Assembly: GCA_963691655.1 (NCBI GenBank)
Contig: OY829326.1
Span: 25,346,878 to 25,410,877, forward strand
Source of the DNA: Toxonevra muliebris
Lineage: Eukaryota; Arthropoda; Insecta; Diptera; Pallopteridae
DNA: 64,000 nucleotides
Direction: 5' to 3'
The notes below the pieces were generated by a model, which ran no database searches, had not been told where the DNA came from, and saw only the letters and a list, made by a program, of their open reading frames with translations. The position numbers and the translations under genes were made by a program. Shown here in pieces: positions 1 through 11,300 of this stretch. Within the stretch, counting starts at the first letter, position 1. Every line of letters begins with the position of its first letter.

Positions 1-111
1 ACGGTTGTATCGCAGGGTTTGTGAAAATATTTTGGGGTATTGTGGCGGGCGAGGAATGCACTGGATTGCCTGTGCTCTGTCCTTGTAAAGCCCAGAGCGC
101 ACTATTGGCAG
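1..111 (-). CDS. Probable internal coding exon of an unidentified gene, cut by the left edge
   Basis: The first ~120 bases are about half G+C, while the following kilobases are about 25-30%, which marks them as a likely exon. On the minus strand one frame is open throughout and reads as a Ser/Asn/Pro/Gln-rich peptide (for example ANSALWALQGQS, then NPVHSSPATIP), typical of a disordered region in a fly regulatory protein. A minus-strand acceptor (CAG at 114-112) would start the exon at 111 with two bases completing a codon. The plus strand is also open here in one frame (start at 21) and has a donor-like GTGAGT near 116, so a plus-strand exon cannot be excluded. No family recognised. Confidence 0.4.
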   Translation of the reverse strand, partial: MPIVRSGLYKDRAQAIQCIPRPPQYPKIFSQTLRYNR

Positions 112-3100
112 CTGATGTGAGTGGATTATTATTATTCCTTCTATTTTCAGTACTAAAACTTTCTTCGGCAAACATTATTACTTTTTTAAAGAAATGTCTG
201 TTGATTTGTTTTTATTATTTATGGAATTTTTTTATTATTATTTGTTTTATCACGTCGTAAATAAGATTTTTAATTATTTTATTTATTTTTACGTTTTAAG
301 CACATTTCACAAGCACAATAATCACAACAATAACGTAAAGTAATTATCAAAGCGACGCGCAAGTTGTCATGTCCACTTCCACCGCTCTCTTAATTCTGAC
401 TGAGGTTTGATATTAAGCTTACTTCTTTACGCTCATAACATACGCAGCGATGTTGCTGTGAGATGAGCGTTAAATGAGAGTAACTTTACTTATTTACAAA
501 TTGTTATTATCTTGTGGTTGAAATATTTATCTGGAAAGTCCTACTCTATTAGAATAAATTATTGTTATTAATATTGGCATTTGCTGTTTTTTATATATAA
601 TTGAAAGGAATTATTGAAGCTATGTTTGTTATTTACTATATATAAAATTAAAAACAAACAGTTTGTATTAAGTTTAATGTTTTTGTTTATGAGTACCCTA
701 CTAGTTTTAGTGTGTTGAATTCATCATGATGAATAAGAAAATATGAATATTTTTAGTGCACTCTTAATAATTATCAATATGGGCGTGTCGTTGTTAACAC
801 AAGCAATAAATGAAATTAATTAATTTTAAGTATGTATGATATATTGAAAAATAAACTTAAAATAAACATAATATAAAATTATTGAAAATAGTTGGGTTTT
901 GAATTGAATTAAACTCGGAAAACGGAACGACACGAGAGTGAGGTACTACGATTTCTAACATCTCTTATACTAAAGTCCTAAATTATGAAAGTATGAAGGA
1001 AGAAATATATATAAGAAATACCTTAGTGGGAATCAAAATCCGGACCCCAGAGACGGCAGTGAATATAAGAGCTTTATGAGAATTAATCACCAGACCAAGA
1101 CAAGAAACTAACCCGTCCAAAATTGTTGGGATGGAGTTGGGTTTTACGCCCTCACTAATGCAGCCTAACTAATCCTTTAGATTCCCATATAAAAAGAAGA
1201 CGGAAGAAAAAATGTATTACATTTTCTTTTTATAAATAATTGACTTGTAAATTATTTTTACTACTAAAACTATTTTAGATTATATTCTACGTCTGTGTAT
1301 TATAAACAGAGTATATGTCTGGTTTATAAAAGCATTAAGAGTAATAACTTGTCTAAATAAATAAATAAGTCTAAGTTTTATTTTATTATTTATACAACTG
1401 GTTCTTTTGGTAATTGCAGAAGCAAGTCATTCTGTTTCCTCAACTATTAGCGGAATTAAAGATAATATTAGCGGAAAGAGTAAATTCTTTACGCTTTTTT
1501 AATAATGGCGTAAATTACACCACGCAGTTTCGTTAACATAACGTAGGAATGCAATGCAAAGAAATTCAAATAATTTTATTAGATCATTTTTTTCACATAA
1601 GTATTTAATTAAATGCATTCAAAAATAATTAATTTAACAACCTGTAATGGGTGATTGGAAAATTCCAAATATTCCAATCAAAACTATTTTATTTTCAACG
1701 GTTCATATATTGTAATAATATTAGTCAAATGCCAAACATTAGTTCACTATATTTATTGAATTTCATCCTGAAAAAGAGAGTTGTTAGTGAGAAAGATCCC
1801 TGAAGCTTAATTTTATTAAATTTCTCTTAACTTAATTTTGTTGCGAAGTAGTTTAATGACAATTCTAGTATAAAACAATAGTATAAAATAATTGATGTTA
1901 TAGTACAATAGAGCACATTATTAATAATTATATATCATTATGCAAATGTTTGACAAACACAATAGCTGTAAGCAGCTAAATATCCTCTTTTAGATTACAT
2001 ATAAAAATTTACTCATGGAATAAATAAAAATAAAGTTACGGGCAAGTATATGCTTTAACCTATCAAAAATGGGTTTTTCTGCCCCAAGTCCAGATTTTGA
2101 GCGTCAATTCAAAAATCTGAATATCCAGTTTTTTTCTGCTTTACTATGCTTACAATTTGAGCTATGTCTCGTGGAAAGTAAATTTTCACTGTCACACAGT
2201 ATTACATGAAAAACAAAAATTAAATAATTTTTTTTTTTTCCTTTACAGACAGATAATTGCCTTTTATTAGCAATAAAATGATAAATAATAGATGTAAAAA
2301 AATGTTAAGCCCGATTTTGTAAAGGTGATTTTAAGAGTGATTTAAATTAATTTTATCGCTTTATAATGAGAAAAATGCTGAAAAACACTTTTTTCGGCAT
2401 AAAACTTTATATTTCTTAGTTTTTTATTGAATCGAATATTTTTAGACCGTGACACCGAGAATACATAGGTACATATATATCTATAGTCCTTATATTGGTT
2501 ACATTTCTATAAATTAATTTTCAAAAATAATTAAAATGCTAATCGTTTACTATAAATGTGGTTTATAATCGCTTTCTGCCCCTTTCACAACTAAAATTTC
2601 ACATGACTGTAGAAAAAAGTTTCACAATTATGTAAAATAATTGTATTTGCAATTTTTTAGGGAATGTCTAAAGCTTTTTAAAAAATGCATCAGTTATGAG
2701 CTATGATGCGTATTACAGAAGTTAGCGACAGTCAAAGTAAAAAATTTGTGAAAAATAAGAAAATTAATTATTTCAATTATATTTGAGATAAAAGTAAAAA
2801 AATAAATAAAATACTTCCCGTCATAGTATCCAGATAAAAAAAAATATTTTTATATAAAATATTTAATTACTTAAAATAAAAAGCTCATTCAAGATCAAAT
2901 AATTTTAGGCGGTCAAACTTTTTCACTTCATAAAACCACGCTTACTAGTTTTTTTTTTTTTGAATTTTAAATCAGTTTATGATTTTTACGCCAATATTAA
3001 GCAATTCCGATTTTTTTTTTATCAATCAAAAATTTGGGAACTAGAGGGTTAACTCGATATTTTTTTTTTTTTGGATTATGGCAGTCTTGTAGTAAATGAG

Positions 3101-3572
3101 CGATATGTACCTATATAAATTTTATTAGAGAAACAACGTGTGTGTATATCTATGCTTTACTAATACATGAACATATTTTAAAAATCTTTCTTCGATATTG
3201 ATCGGTATCGATCAATGCGATACTAAACATTTACTCACTTAAAGAGAGACTTAAAACGATTCAGAATTGTTGTTGATCATAAGTCCTCAACTGATTAATT
3301 CAAGTGACAGATTACTATAGAGCTACTACACATAAGAGGGCAAATACCCATATTAAAAAAATTTCAGTTAGTTGTAGGTCCTTGCAGAAAACGAAATTTG
3401 TACGTGAGAAAATTATAAGATCATTAATATTCAGTAATTTAATTTCATAGGTTTTTAAGAATTTTTCTTCACATTTTGTTTTTGTTTTTTATTTTGTGGT
3501 CATCTCAATGACCCTGTGTTTGTAGCTGCTGATTTTCAGCATTGTTGCTATTCACAATAGTGGTTATTTATT
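112..3572. other. AT-rich non-coding stretch
   Basis: No convincing coding frame. It may be intron or upstream sequence of the edge exon. About 350-480 and 900-1200 are richer in G+C than their surroundings and could be a non-coding exon or old transposon debris. Poly-T runs occur near 2230, 2950, 3010 and 3060. Confidence 0.5.
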
Positions 3573-3866
3573 CATTGGTTGCGTTTCACGACCAAAAAAA
3601 ATGAAAAGGCAAAATCGGTAATCAGTGTTGTGATTCGCTTTTCGTCTTAGAAACGGCATGATGCAATAGTTGTAAAATTTCTGAAAATCGTTAAATTCCA
3701 GTTTGTCAAAAATGTTTTCATTTCCTTCTAAAATTATGGAAGATTTCGAGTTTGTGTCGAAAAATAATATGATTACAAAAATGGCGTCCAAATGGCAGCA
3801 GCTTTACTAATCTGAAGCACATAGCGACGATTTTTCGATTTTTACGTCTGCGAAACGCAACCAATG
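3573..3866. mobile_element. Short inverted-repeat element (MITE-like) upstream of the SNAPC2-like gene
   Basis: A perfect 15-bp inverted repeat bounds a 294-bp unit: CATTGGTTGCGTTTC at 3573-3587 and its reverse complement at 3852-3866. The interior is non-coding; a 75-codon minus-strand frame (3791-3564) runs through it and even through one repeat, so it is not a gene. I could not see a clear target-site duplication, so the superfamily is open. It ends 130 bp before the start codon of the next gene and therefore lies in its promoter region. Confidence 0.6.
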
Positions 3867-3996
3867 GTTTTTGTTTGTGTCAGCTGTTTCTGCCTTTTCC
3901 ACAGAACTACCAAGGGTATAAGCAATAGTGTCGATTTTTAAGTTTTCTCCAGTTAAGTATTAAAAAAGCAAATTAATTCTTAAATTCATACCAAAA

Positions 3997-4109
3997 ATGA
4001 GTACATCAAGCCATCCAACAAATATTAAAGATGAAGACGCTGGTGAATTTGTACTACATCAATTAAATAAACGTGTGAAATTAGAACCACAAGCTACGGA
4101 GACATCGAA
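3997..4109 (+). CDS. SNAPC2-like exon 1
   Basis: ATG at 3997; 37 codons plus two bases. The donor is GTAAGG directly after 4109. Without splicing the frame would stop at the TAA inside this donor, which supports the junction. The last codon is completed by T4170 to give Asn. Confidence 0.75.
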
Positions 4110-6296
4110 GTAAGGAAATATATTCATTAAAATCTTAAGGAATCTAATTGTTTATAAATAATTATTTAGTTCAGAAACAAGTTTCCTGATAATTATGGAT
4201 GAAACAATGTCTTCAGAAGCTAGCACGTCTAACAAATGTGAAATACGTGAACCACCACTCCATGAAAAGAATAATGAGCCGGTTGAATCTGCCGCTGGCA
4301 CCTCCAAAAATACAACCAAATCGAATAAAAATAAAGAACACAAAAATAGTCGAAATATAATGTCCTACTACCAAAAAAATGAAATACTCAAACAATTGAA
4401 AGAAAATGGTTGCAGTGCACAAAACGTTGAGAAGCTACTTAGTTCATATAAATTCAATAAGGAACATGTTAAAGGTATTATCTTTATCACACTATAACCA
4501 TCATTTTTTAATTTATTTCATCTCTTTGTTATGCATATTTTCAGAGTTTCTAAACAAAGCAAATAAAGAAGCACAAGAGTTCGTGCATCAAGAATGTAAT
4601 TCGCTTAGTTTTGACAATATAACACAGTGGCTGCAATTATTTAATTCAAATAACTTTCCTAAGCAATGCAGTTATGAGCCAGCAATAGTTTTATCTGCGA
4701 TTGCAAATAATGAGGATCATCCACCACCATCGGAATTAAATGGCATTGATTTAAAGTATTTGTTAAAGTTAAGATTTTTGAGTTCAGCAGCTTCACATTT
4801 TTACTTTTTATTTCAGATCAATTTATGAATTCTTGAGTAATGCTGTTCGTGGTTTGCCACAACCAGAACTAAATCCAGCAAGCGCACAATTTTTGGCTGA
4901 AGAATTTGAGGTATTGTAGTAAATTGTTTAAACCACCTGTGCTTTTTTTTTGTAGGTTCGGCTGGGCAGTAGAAAGTCTTCTGCAATTTTTAATGCACTT
5001 AGTTTTGCTATATATTTCAATGTTTGGAAAATTAGAGTCATTAAGAAAGTAGATTAATTCAGTATTACCTTTCTACGTCGACGAACTTTATAGAGAATAT
5101 ACTTATACAACCTGAGTCGAAAAAATATAGTCAACTTCAAAATCCTACAATAACAAAAAGAATCAAGAGATATCGCTAAGATTGTGGTACCTTCTGTGTT
5201 AATAGAGACTAAAAAGTAAGCAAGGCAAGCAACTCTGCAGGGGTACGATTAGCGATCGTTGTCACTGAAATGTTTAGTTCAATAACACATTCCAACAATG
5301 TTTTTATGCACATTTCAAGAACTGGAGGTTTGATGGTTGTGACAAATGTGCTTATAATTATTTCTTTTTTTTTATATGACTTAAGTGTTTTTAAAAAATT
5401 TTATAAAACTATTTTCCAAATTCCCATACATATTGAAAGAATTTTTATTTTTTGGCAATTAAAGGAGCTGGAGATGACCTGTCTCTCTGACAAAATGTCT
5501 TCTTTTAATATCATACCCGAGTACTCTGTTGCAAGCAAAAAAAACTGATTGGATTTTTACTTCTGCACAACGTCATAAACACAGCAGAAGCATCAGGTTT
5601 CGTCCAATTTGCTAAGAGTTGGCACTGTTCTGCGCATTCTTTGCGTAATGTGATATTTAGGCTTTAGTAGGAAATATGTAAGTGCTGGTGTTAACTAACT
5701 CATCACTAGCATCTCAATTTCATTGAAAACTTATGAGCGAATGAGCTGAAGATCTTGCTTTTCTTGCCCATAATCCCTTCACCGCTAGTAGCAAAGGTCA
5801 TCTTAGACTTTTAGTCGCCTATACATATCTATACTATGTGTGTTCTGATATCATCTAAATAAAATATATCTAAGCATAGAGGCGGTATGTTCTTTGTGCA
5901 TAGAAAATAGTACGAAATCCCACATTTTGTGTCTTATCCTGTCTTAGCATAGAATGGTAATATTTAATAAGACTTTTCTATCGATCATTAAATCTTCTAC
6001 AAAAATTGTTCTATTCCTCATTAAGATAACAGCATCTTTTGACTTAAAATACAGTTTGAGCTAAAAGCCTACTTCACTTTTCTTCGTACTTACATAAAAC
6101 AATTCAGCGTAAATATTTCTTATTCTAATTTGTAAACTTTCAGATGTTGATCAATGAAGCTAATACAGATATTGCTGACTTGCAGACGGCACATTTGAAA
6201 CTTAAACTGGAAAATAAAACACAGGCAGATAATAATACAAAAACAAGATCGAAATTAAGTTTAGATCCATTGCAATTAGATAACGAAATTCAATAA
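3997..6296 (+). CDS. SNAPC2-like protein, complete five-exon gene (putative snRNA-activating complex subunit)
   Basis: Exons 3997-4109, 4170-4474, 4545-4755, 4817-4910 and 6144-6296 join in phase (2, 1, 2, 0) into 291 residues. The start is chosen because CAAAATG is a good fly start context and the frame continues into exon 2. Residues 1-100 are acidic, Ser/Lys-rich and probably disordered. Residues ~104-150 are helical and start YYQKNEILKQLK; a Trp-containing segment follows, then YEPAIVLSAIANNE and IDLKSIYEFLSN followed by PELNPASAQFLAEEF; the C-terminus is a Lys/Leu-rich helix. From memory, human SNAPC2 has matching blocks in the same order (a SANT-like start, LTIAATEP, VDFEKIYKYLSS, then PELSAAES). 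SNAPC2 is a subunit of the complex that binds the proximal element of snRNA promoters in the nucleus. The gene structure is firm; the family assignment is an inference from short, diverged matches. Confidence 0.65.
4170..4474 (+). CDS. SNAPC2-like exon 2
   Basis: The acceptor TTTAG ends at 4169 and the donor GTATTA starts at 4475. The exon encodes the acidic/Ser/Thr/Lys-rich linker and the helical block YYQKNEILKQLK. It ends with one base of a Glu codon, matching the phase of exon 3. Confidence 0.8.
4545..4755 (+). CDS. SNAPC2-like exon 3
   Basis: The acceptor TTTTCAG ends at 4544 and the donor GTATTT starts at 4756. It encodes EFLNKANKEAQEF, a Trp-containing segment (ITQWLQLF) and YEPAIVLSAIANNE. 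The 70-nt intron before it is of typical short fly length. Confidence 0.8.
4817..4910 (+). CDS. SNAPC2-like exon 4
   Basis: The acceptor TTTCAG ends at 4816 and the donor GTATTG starts at 4911. It completes the Lys codon and encodes SIYEFLSNAVRGLPQPEL and then a short Ala/Glu helix. This is the best match to the SNAPC2 C-terminal block. Confidence 0.8.
4911..6143 (+). other. Intron 4 of the SNAPC2-like gene (1.2 kb)
   Basis: It is much longer than the other three introns (60-70 nt). It contains a 92-codon frame at 5270-5548 that has no recognisable domain and poor splice context; I treat it as chance. Part of the intron may be inserted repeat DNA, but I see no bounded element. Confidence 0.6.
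6144..6296 (+). CDS. SNAPC2-like exon 5, terminal
   Basis: The acceptor is CTTTCAG before 6144. Fifty codons encode MLINEANTDIADLQ and a Lys/Leu-rich helix, then TAA at 6294-6296. The exon begins in phase 0 as exon 4 requires. Confidence 0.75.
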   Translation: MLINEANTDIADLQTAHLKLKLENKTQADNNTKTRSKLSLDPLQLDNEIQ

Positions 6297-6336
6297 AAGA
6301 TATATGTATTCAATCACCAGCATCATTGTGTAGAAG

Positions 6337-6342
6337 AATAAA
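6337..6342 (+). terminator. Polyadenylation signal of the SNAPC2-like gene
   Basis: AATAAA lies 41 bases after the stop codon. Another AATAAA overlaps the stop itself (6292-6297). The 3' UTR is therefore probably very short, under 100 nt. Confidence 0.6.
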
Positions 6343-6359
6343 ACGCCACATTTTTGTTT

Positions 6360-8080
6360 TAATTGATTTTTCACATTTATTACACATTTAAATATAATTT
6401 TTATATACTTAAAAAGAGTTTTACATAAAATTGTGTACTTGTATTAACCGTTAAGTCAAATATTTCATTTCATTACATCTTTTTTAAATTAAATTGAATC
6501 ATTTTGACAATACTGCTGATTTGCATTGAAATTAAATTAAATTTGTTTTATTAATACATGAAATCTTAAAATTTTATGAAATCTTAGGTACATTGAATTG
6601 TATGCCTTTTTCTTTCTTTTTAAATATTTTACTATTCAAATGAAAATGAATGAAAGTTTTGAAATTGTTTAATATGTAGTTTTGATTTCACATTTCTTTT
6701 GCATAAATAAAGTATTTTCTTCTATATTTTTGTTTTTTTTTTTTTTTGTTTTGGTTTTATTTTTTTTGGTAATGTGCATTATTTTTTATACATTTATTAT
6801 TGGTTTTTGTTTGTTTGCCTTCTAATTTTTTTTTAAATACATATTAAGAAATTCATGTTTGTTTCACATTAAGAGTTTGACAATTACTTTTTTATTCCAA
6901 TTACATTTGCACAATTAAATACTTGTATAATCTTCTTTCTTTTATATGTATTTTATATTTAGTTAACTAAGATTGAATTACACACTAATTGTATATGGTT
7001 ATTCAATTTATTATTATGTAGTATTACATTCATATACGTTTGTAGTTAGAGTTAGTTCAATGAAGTATATTCTATTGAGTAAAGAAGAAGTACCATTTGA
7101 AATTTCAGTTTATTTTTTGTTATTAATTTCATTTTTTTTTTAAAGAAAACATTTCGCATAAATTTTAAAATTAGTTTTAATTAGAAATATTTTTTAAGAC
7201 TTACATTTCTTTTATTTAATTTAATTTAATTTTCACACGATTCAGAATCACATAAGATCACAAGTGATGATGATTATTTATTTTTTTTTTCTATTTTCCT
7301 TTTCTGTATATAAATGAAATTTTTAACAAATATTTTTGTATCATTTTAGTTGTTTTTTGTTTTGTTAAAAATAAAATATTAAAATAATCATTTCCAAAAT
7401 ATTTTCACATGACACACAAAGCCAATCTCATAAATTTATATATGTATAATTTACAACTTATTACACTTTTTTTTTTAAGAATAATTAACATTAATTAATA
7501 ATAATAGTTATAATTAATTATAATGACTAAATAAGATACTGTTATTTTTTTTAATTTAAATTCAGTCCAGTTTGAGCTTTTGTATTTTTTCCCCTTGATG
7601 AAAAAAAGTAAATAAATATTTACTTGCACTTTTTGTTTTGTTTAAAAAAAAAAGATATGTTGTTTGTACCTTAACTAATAGATTTAATCAATTTGAGGGT
7701 AAATCAAAAAAATATGTTGCAATATTAAAATTAATCAATTTAAAAATTGAGCTTAATGTAGAGAAAGTTGAATCATGAAATGTAATGCCATCAAGTGAGG
7801 CATTCGGATTGGAAGCTTGCATTGATCTATCATAAACTGTAAGTGGTTTCTTTTGACTTGTAAGCTTTTTAACCCTTTCAATCTCAAATAAAAAATTGTA
7901 AAAAATTAAATTATTCTGTTTGCGTTATTTATCATGTTTGGATAAAGAGCGAGACCGCTTGATTTTTGTCAGATTCTAATAAACAAGGAAAGAAAAGAGC
8001 ATGAATTTCTGTCGTGTGATCAGAACACTTCTGCGGCATGGGCAGAACATCGAAGGAGGTAAATTATATAGAGAGGGGTT
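6360..8080. other. T-rich intergenic sequence
   Basis: The plus strand is strongly T-rich with many poly-T runs and no coding frame. The complementary A-rich strand resembles the untranslated regions of fly mRNAs, but no transcript boundary can be seen. Confidence 0.5.
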
Positions 8081-8370
8081 GCAACAAGAATGATCTAAGT
8101 ATCATTACAGGAATTCTAACAATAGTTTTGGTATTTGAGGCGGCTACGAGTATTTTGGGCTATCTACGGGTTTCGTACAATCCATAATGATTGTTATCTA
8201 AGAGAAGTGAGCAGGTTTAGCATTTTGGTAAAGTATCTTGTCATTTTCTGCAGCGGTTCTCCAACCCTCGGTTCCTCAACGTCAAAAACATTACCACCAA
8301 TCGACAGAATACGTAGAAACGATGTCAAGATGAATACTGTGTACTTAATAGCGCATACCCATAGTCGAAA
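8080..8370 (+). pseudogene. Possible remnant of a LINE ORF2 C-terminal region
   Basis: The block is richer in G+C than its surroundings. A plus-strand frame reads LSIITGILTI, then Leu-Gly, Cys and CSGSPTLGSS at spacings reminiscent of the ITG-LTGH, LG, Cys-x2-Cys, His, Cys-Pro-Ala-Leu pattern at the C-terminus of jockey/R1-type LINE polyproteins. Several expected Cys/His are missing and stops interrupt it. Weak assignment. Confidence 0.3.
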
Positions 8371-11300
8371 ATAAAGTATAGTTTAAGTATTTTATATTAT
8401 ACTTTTAACTTAATTGTACTTAAACGTAGTCATAGTCGAGTTAAAACATACTTTATCTTTAAAAGCATACTTTAAATTCAAAATTGATGAAAGCTGTAAT
8501 TATTGTAGTAACCCATATATTTATTGGAATGAAATTGAAATGTAATTTTGTTTTAAATATTCATCTCGAGTTTTGTAAAAAGATTAAAATAGTGGCAAAA
8601 TATTTCAATTGGAAGATATAAATAGAGATTTCGATATAATAAACGACACTTATTGAGGAAGACAACGTCATAAAAAGAATAAGTCTTTTTGACTTGGACG
8701 AAGACTCTTATTCTCGGTATGAGTTTGATAAAATTACAGCTCCATTTTAAATGAAGCGCTAAAAAATTCCAGAACCGAATAGCAACTGTGTTAATACATG
8801 TAACAAGATTACTTTTACGCTCAACCATTGCTAATTATCAATAAAAATTCAAATATATTTAAATTTGTATGGCAGGTAAAATAAATCTGATTAAGATAAA
8901 CAGCTGTTTGTTTTTGTAATAGATCTTAAAACTTTTGTAATAGATTATTGCAAAAAATTTGGTTGTTGTATTGGATTGTAGTACAAATTAGCTTTTACGT
9001 AGCACCGACTGAAAATGGTAATTGAAAACATGAAGTAGTTATACTTTCAAATTTTAGTTTTTTACTAACTAAAATATATTTTTATTTGGGACTATGATTA
9101 TGCGTCAATGAGTTTAAGCAATAATCGAAAATATTAAGAGGAGGAAAGTACTCGCCAGGCGGCGGAATCTTACTTCCGAAATAAATATTCGATTTGTTAG
9201 AAGCTCACGTGGTCATTGTCAAGTCGGTATTTGTTAATCACAGTTGTTTCTAATTTAAGCATTTCAATGTGGTTATTGTATCCGGAAATCTTAAAAGGCT
9301 CTAATTTTTAAATCTGTGATGTGTTTGTAATTCCTTTGGTATATTCGTTCTACCTATAGAAAGTAGACTTCATCCAGAATTTGAATTTTTAAAATATCAT
9401 TCTCCGTATTGAATCCAAAGAGCTTTAAAAACTTTTATATATAAAATTGTTACATAATTCTTGATAAAAGGATAAACATAAACTATTTGCTGAAAGTGAA
9501 AGAGAAATCATGTACCTTATTTTTAATAGTACTCAGTCCCATCACACCTTTTCCAAAATCAATATGCCGAAATACTTGTATTTTGGAATACAATCAGAAT
9601 CGAGTTGAGTACTGCATTGAAAACAAGACATTATCTAATTGGTTCAGAGGTAAAATTGCCATTCTCAATTTATACATGAGCTTGATAGTTAATGGTAAAG
9701 CAATCTTTGTTAGAAAACACTAATTCTTAGCCATAGATTCTTCAAATTCTGGTACAGAATCCGTTAAATTGATGGCTTTACGCTGTTCAATTTTATTAAT
9801 TTTTTCTGTTTGCCAACTATATTACTAAATGAGTTTTATCGGTAAACTGACAATTTCTTAATTAGGATTTTTTAATTGTCACAACGGATTCTGGAAAAAG
9901 GTTATCAATGCTACTTGTACTTAGGTCTGTTTTCTGAGGTTAAATTTGAAAGGATATTCACGACAAATTTAGGTGCATTACATTAAGTTACATTAAGCTG
10001 CTGTGTCAAATTGAAAAGTAAGTACGACTATTTAAATAAAGCTTGTAAATAAAATTTTATAAAATTTTGGTTTTTCATTTTAGTTATTAGTTTTGATTTG
10101 ATGCATATTTTGAAAGATAATTGATATAAGTTTTTCTAGGTATGGATTTTTGTTTTTCAAAAAATAAATATTTAAATATTTAAAGAGTTTCATTTGAAAG
10201 CAAATTGTAAGTAAGACTTGAAGTGGTGCTTTCAAAATAGTATCTAGATTAATTTTTAGGTCTTGATTTCTTTTTGGTTTTTCCATTTTTTGTTTTGGTA
10301 GCATAAGAATTTTGATTGTCCATTGGATACATGTAGAATACAGCAGATTTAATACGTATTAAATTCATTAAAGGTTTTTGTTTTTGTGTGTTTTCACAAA
10401 ATTACAACAATATTTTAATAATGAGTAATAGGGTTTTTTGTAAAGATTTGTTGTTTTTTTTACATATAAGTTTATGTATAGTGAAAATTAGAGTAGAAAC
10501 ACTATACTATAATGTTGTTAAAAATAGTTTTTAAAGTTACGGTGTGAATAAAATCTAAATTACATACAAATTACATATAAATATGTACTACAAATAAGAT
10601 ATATATTTATGATATATGAATTTCTTTTCCGTTATAGTTTAAATTCAAATTGACAAAGTTTTGTTTTTTTTTATTTGGTTTTAATATGTATATTGGTTTA
10701 AGTTTTAGTAGGTAGTTCTTAGTTTTTTGTTAGTATGATGCTTTGCTTTTATTGCTGTTACACATTTAGTTAGTAAAGTTTATACTTTTTATAGTATATA
10801 TATAAATCTATGTTTTAGTTGAAATTTTTGGTATTTGTTCATTTTGTGTGCTATGCGTTTGTTCAATATCCACATTTTCGTTTTTTAAAATAAGAAACGG
10901 AAGAATTTTTATTATTACACTAATAATAGTAAATCAAATCTTATATAATCTTAGATACATAAGATTTAGTATTGAGTTTTAGTTTATTTTTTGTCATTAG
11001 TTTTTTTTCGCTTTTGCATTTAAAATGTGCTCCAATGTCCAGCATGAAGCTATAATATTTCATATGTATATTTCATGTATTGTGCACATTTTACTCTGTT
11101 AATATGCAGTAAAATAATTTCAAATAAAAATTCCTTCAAATCGATTAAAATAACAATGTATAATGTTTTGGGGCCTGCCCGATATTTGTAGTAGGTACAT
11201 TTTCGTTCCTTTACCTTAGTAGTAGTAGTAGTAGTACTATAAGTAGTAAATATATTTGTTTTAATACAGTAAATATTTTTTGAAATTTTGTTTCTGTTTT

